Part shown: in pieces, positions 60,969 through 64,000 of the stretch | Layout: every line of letters begins with the position of its first letter | Numbering within the stretch: position 1 is the first letter of the stretch | Assembly (NCBI RefSeq): GCF_000832125.1 | Contig: NZ_JPRK01000020.1 | Location: 24,405-88,404, forward strand | Origin: Flavobacterium hibernum | GTDB taxonomy: Bacteria; Bacteroidota; Bacteroidia; Flavobacteriales; Flavobacteriaceae | DNA: 64,000 bases | Reading direction: 5' to 3' | Translations under genes and position numbers: made by a program | Notes under the pieces: generated by a model | Database searches by the model: none | Seen by the model: the letters and a program-made list of their open reading frames with translations, nothing else | What the model was told of the DNA's origin: nothing

Positions 60969-61826
60969 ATGAAACTTTACCCAATAGAATCCGGAAATTT
61001 TAAGTTAGATGGTGGTGCTATGTTTGGCGTTGTACCGAAAACAATTTGGAACAAAACCAACCCTGCCGATGCCAATAATTTAATTGATATTGCTGCGCGC
61101 TGTTTGCTTATTGAAGATGGAAATCGTTTGATTTTGATTGATACAGGAATGGGCGACAAGCAATCTGAAAAGTTTTTTGGCTATTACTCACTTTGGGGAT
61201 CACATTCTATAGATAAATCGTTGGCAAAATATGGCTTTAGCCGAGATGATATTACCGATGTTTTTATGACACATTTGCATTTTGACCATTGTGGAGGAAG
61301 TGTACAATGGAATTCAGATAAAACTTTTTATGAGCCGGCTTTTAAAAACGCAAAATTCTGGACAAACGAAAATCACTGGCAATGGGCAACAAAACCTAAT
61401 GCTCGCGAAAAAGCTTCTTTTCTCTCAGAGAATATTTTACCAATGCAGGAAAGCGGACAGTTGAATTTTGTAAAACGTCCAGAAGGTGATTTTGGATTTT
61501 CTGAAGAAATGAATTTCGGGATTTATTATGTTGATGGCCATACCGAAAAACAAATGATTCCACATATTAAGTATCAAGATAAAACCATTGTTTTTTGTGC
61601 TGATTTGTTGGCTACCGCGGGACATTTACCGTTACCATATGTTATGGGGTATGATACGCGACCTTTGCTGACAATGCCGGAAAAGTCAAAATTTTTAAAC
61701 GCTGCTGCTGATCAAAACTATTATTTGTTTTTAGAGCATGATGCACACAATCAAATTATAACGGTCGAACATACAGAAAAAGGTGTTCGGTTGAAAGAAG
61801 TTTTTACTTGCGAAGAAATTCTTTAA
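60969..61826 (+). CDS. MBL-fold metallo-hydrolase (lactonase-like)
   Basis: The 285-residue cytoplasmic protein has the zinc motif THLHFDHCGG (His102, His104, Asp106, His107) and further ligands in DGHTEKQMIP and FLEHDAHN. The layout resembles AHL lactonases and related quorum-quenching enzymes. Whether it acts on acyl-homoserine lactones here is unknown. It has its own promoter candidate and shares a terminator with the LRR gene. Confidence 0.9.
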   Translation: MKLYPIESGNFKLDGGAMFGVVPKTIWNKTNPADANNLIDIAARCLLIEDGNRLILIDTGMGDKQSEKFFGYYSLWGSHSIDKSLAKYGFSRDDITDVFMTHLHFDHCGGSVQWNSDKTFYEPAFKNAKFWTNENHWQWATKPNAREKASFLSENILPMQESGQLNFVKRPEGDFGFSEEMNFGIYYVDGHTEKQMIPHIKYQDKTIVFCADLLATAGHLPLPYVMGYDTRPLLTMPEKSKFLNAAADQNYYLFLEHDAHNQIITVEHTEKGVRLKEVFTCEEIL

Positions 61827-61844
61827 AAAGAAACTTTAAAACAA

Positions 61845-61884
61845 AAAAAATCCCATTTTCAGTATGTCGAAAATGGGATTTTTT
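61845..61884. terminator. Bidirectional terminator between MBL and LRR genes
   Basis: AAAATCCCATTTTC pairs with GAAAATGGGATTTT around AGTATGTC, with A- and T-runs on both sides. It is duplicated at 63800-63835. Confidence 0.9.
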
Positions 61885-61900
61885 GGTTAACTAATTGTAA

Positions 61901-63682
61901 TTATTCTACTATTACTTTCTTAGCCGAAGCAGCATCTTCGTTAATTAAGTATACATAGTAAATTCCTTTTGGCAAACCAGATAAATTGATTGTATTATTA
62001 GTATCTCCAGAATCAAATACGAATGATTTTACTAATTGTCCTAATGAATTATAAACGGTTGCTTTTTCTAATGAAATGTTGGTAATGTTTACTTCACCTT
62101 TTGTTGGGTTCGGATGCATTACGACTTTATCAAAAACTGAATTTTCGATGCCTAATGTACAACTTGCAGAATATGAAGCTAAAGCATCTTTTTTAGTTTC
62201 CCAATTTGTATTGGCGTAATTTTCATTATCTACTTGAATACATTTTAAATTTGGGTTGTTTTTAAATGATATGCTAGTATTAATTAAAAGAGTGTTTTTG
62301 CCATTTTTAAGATTGAAGTTAAAAAGATTATTTGATTCACAATTTAAAACTGTCAATGCTGTATTTTTAGAAAAATCTAAAGAGGTTAATTTATTTTCAG
62401 AACAATTTAAATTAGTTAGATTAATGAAATCCTCAATCCCATTTAAATTTGTAATTGAACTGGCGGATACATCTAATGTGGTTAATGAGGAGATAGTAGA
62501 TGTAAGCACTTTTCCATCGGGCTGCCCCGAATCTATATTGAGAGCAATTAATTTGTTCTCAAAATTTGAATCAGGAATAGCTGTATATTTTCCATCACAT
62601 GTTAGCGAATAAGTGGCAATACCGTTTTTTTTCTTCATCCAGTTTTTATTCGAATAGATTACATCATCTACCAAAATACAGGTCAAATTGGAATTTCCAG
62701 TAAAACCTCCGGGATCAGTACCATTCCAGTAAATAGCGGTGTTATTGCCATTTTTTAGATTTAAATAAGTTAGCGTATTGTTGAAACAAGAAACATAATT
62801 TAAGCCAGTTTGCTTTGAAAGATCAAGACTAGTTATTTTATTACTGTTGCACTTTAAAGAAGTTATTTTTGTTTGTGCAGATAGATCAAGAATAGTTAAA
62901 TTGTTCGAACTGCAGTCAAGCTTGGTTAATGCAGTGTTTTTAGATAAATCTAAGGTGGTTAACTTGTTGCGGGAACAATCTAGAGAAGACAACGCTGAAA
63001 AATCTTGAATGCCTGTTAAATCTGTGATATATAACGCCAAATCAGGTTCTAAATTTAAAGAAGTTAGTGTGTTTATCCAATAAGTTAGTACTAGGCCGTC
63101 TATATCTCCTACATCAACGCCACGATCTCTTAATCTCAATTCAAAATATCGATCTGGTATATATGTATATTCTTCGGTTCCTTGAACATATACCATAACT
63201 TCATCTATGGCAGCGAGAAATTCGTAGTTCTGATAACCTGACAAAGAAATACTAAAATCGTAATTTAGATCTTGATCGGGCGTAAAAGTGGCTTCAAATG
63301 TTCTCCATTCAGTATCAATGTCCTTAATATTAGAATATTTTGAGGTTCCATTATTGCTGATTTCTAAGGTAACTCTTGGAAATCGAGAACTTTTGTAATC
63401 AGGGCTTATAAATTTATGCTTAAATTTAATTGTATATGTTACACCAGCCTTCATATGGATTTGAGTAGTTATTTTTGGCAGAGTAGAAAAAGTAGATAGC
63501 TGTATACTATTAAATCCCCTAAAATAACTTGAAGTGTTTTGTTTAGCACTATTTTCAACAGTCCAGTTTGTTGGTGTTATACTATTTGTCCAGCTTTCAA
63601 AACCTCCATTCTGAACTAAGTTGGTTTGTGCATAAAAAGAAAAATTTGCTAAAAATAGCAGTAAAAGTAATTTTATTTTCAT
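61901..63682 (-). CDS. Secreted LRR protein with T9SS type A sorting domain
   Basis: I chose the ATG at 63682 (MKIKLLLLLFLANFSFYAQ, 593 residues). A carbohydrate-binding-like sandwich domain follows (about 20-165). Two sets of leucine-rich-like repeats come next, with LTTLDLSKNTALTKLDCSSN-type units. The T9SS sorting tail begins VMHPNPTKGEVNI and ends KKVIVE. It should be exported by the Sec system and then type IX. The ligand is unknown. A near-identical tail repeats upstream in a second gene. Confidence 0.92.
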   Translation of the reverse strand: MKIKLLLLLFLANFSFYAQTNLVQNGGFESWTNSITPTNWTVENSAKQNTSSYFRGFNSIQLSTFSTLPKITTQIHMKAGVTYTIKFKHKFISPDYKSSRFPRVTLEISNNGTSKYSNIKDIDTEWRTFEATFTPDQDLNYDFSISLSGYQNYEFLAAIDEVMVYVQGTEEYTYIPDRYFELRLRDRGVDVGDIDGLVLTYWINTLTSLNLEPDLALYITDLTGIQDFSALSSLDCSRNKLTTLDLSKNTALTKLDCSSNNLTILDLSAQTKITSLKCNSNKITSLDLSKQTGLNYVSCFNNTLTYLNLKNGNNTAIYWNGTDPGGFTGNSNLTCILVDDVIYSNKNWMKKKNGIATYSLTCDGKYTAIPDSNFENKLIALNIDSGQPDGKVLTSTISSLTTLDVSASSITNLNGIEDFINLTNLNCSENKLTSLDFSKNTALTVLNCESNNLFNFNLKNGKNTLLINTSISFKNNPNLKCIQVDNENYANTNWETKKDALASYSASCTLGIENSVFDKVVMHPNPTKGEVNITNISLEKATVYNSLGQLVKSFVFDSGDTNNTINLSGLPKGIYYVYLINEDAASAKKVIVE

Positions 63683-63799
63683 GGGATAAAATTTGTAAAT
63701 TTTTGGTTTCGCAATAATACGATATTTACTCACAATTTATTAAATAAAAACTGACTAATTTAAAGTATTTTAAAATAAACGTCGATGTTATGTTAAAAG

Positions 63800-63835
63800 A
63801 AATCCCATTTTCAGTATGTCGAAAATGGGATTTTT
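63800..63835. terminator. Duplicated terminator of the upstream paralogue
   Basis: The sequence repeats the hairpin at 61845-61884 (AAATCCCATTTTC with GAAAATGGGATTT), again followed by TTTT. Confidence 0.85.
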
Positions 63836-63851
63836 GGTTAACTAATTGTAA

Positions 63852-64000
63852 TTATTCTACTATTACTTTCTTAGCCGAAGCAGCATCTTCGTTAATTAAG
63901 TATACATAGTAAATTCCTTTTGGCAAGCCAGATAAATTGATTGTATTATTAGTATCTCCAGAATCGAATACGAATGATTTTACTAGTTGTCCTAATGAAT
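63852..64000 (-). CDS. Partial T9SS-sorted protein, cut by the window end
   Basis: About 49 C-terminal codons are present. They encode almost the same T9SS sorting tail as the LRR gene at 61901, with only scattered base changes. The N-terminal part lies beyond the window, so its domains are unknown. It is probably a tandem paralogue. Confidence 0.8.
   Translation of the reverse strand, partial: SLGQLVKSFVFDSGDTNNTINLSGLPKGIYYVYLINEDAASAKKVIVE

Noticed and set aside
60969..61826. Beta-lactamase (antibiotic resistance)
   Set aside because: The HxHxDH motif alone is shared by many MBL hydrolases, and the length and motifs fit lactonase-like enzymes better than class B beta-lactamases, which also need a signal peptide.

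Overview
This looks like chromosomal DNA from an AT-rich Bacteroidetes of the family Flavobacteriaceae, most likely a Flavobacterium-like species. Several signals agree. Promoters carry the Bacteroidetes -7 box TAnnTTTG rather than TATAAT. There is a C-terminal type IX secretion (T9SS) sorting domain, several Flavobacteriia-type domain families (IPExxxVDY, DUF2480, DUF3078, DUF5689, DUF6249), a TonB receptor with a carboxypeptidase-like N-terminal domain, many short lipoboxes followed by CKK or CSS, and a SUF (not ISC) iron-sulfur system. No rRNA, phage, plasmid, CRISPR or intact insertion sequence was seen.

Layout. 0-5 kb: pth, Mn-type sodA, a tandem pair of candidate small RNAs, then a long PurF-type amidotransferase and a PfkB kinase on the minus strand. 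5-8.4 kb: an ECF sigma factor with a probable membrane anti-sigma factor and a lipoprotein hydrolase, divergent from a DUF6249 membrane protein; both sides carry the same ECF-type promoter. 8.4-14.7 kb: housekeeping genes (rnhA, purN, acpP, fabF, rnc, IPExxxVDY protein, pyk). 15-30 kb: a one-directional run of thirteen envelope genes (arylsulfatase, HAD lipoprotein, outer-membrane barrels, two DUF1254/DUF1214 lipoproteins, DUF2490, DUF2252, DUF2092, DUF6515, DUF4136, a membrane AraC-type regulator, a phenol-pathway-type porin and a BamA/TamA-like barrel). Its combined function is not described as far as I know. 30-36 kb: C1-type peptidase, XRE regulator, small hypothetical genes, two identical tRNA-Asn genes, rseP. 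36-48 kb: an ABC module, an OYE-type reductase, a Gfo/Idh/MocA oxidoreductase, an MFS transporter, a TonB receptor with its DUF5689 lipoprotein, hflX. 48-60 kb: SUF genes in two minus-strand blocks (A-type carrier-sufB-reductase-sufC-four-helix gene-sufD, and sufS-lipoprotein-sufE-DUF59-DUF2480), split by a plus-strand serine hydrolase and two tiny membrane genes. 60-64 kb: coiled-coil protein, MBL hydrolase, an LRR protein with a T9SS tail, and the end of a near-identical tandem copy.

Intergenic DNA is rich in dispersed palindromic repeats of at least six families. One pair of inverted repeats brackets the four-helix-bundle gene inside the suf operon and looks like a small mobile cassette. 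Other points of interest are the shared ECF promoter of the sigma divergon, the tandem small-RNA pair with a compensatory base change, a complete terminator-like hairpin inside the first codons of rnc, and paired 22-bp palindromes upstream of the 15-30 kb envelope cluster. Promoters, operators and RNAs were read by eye and remain unverified.
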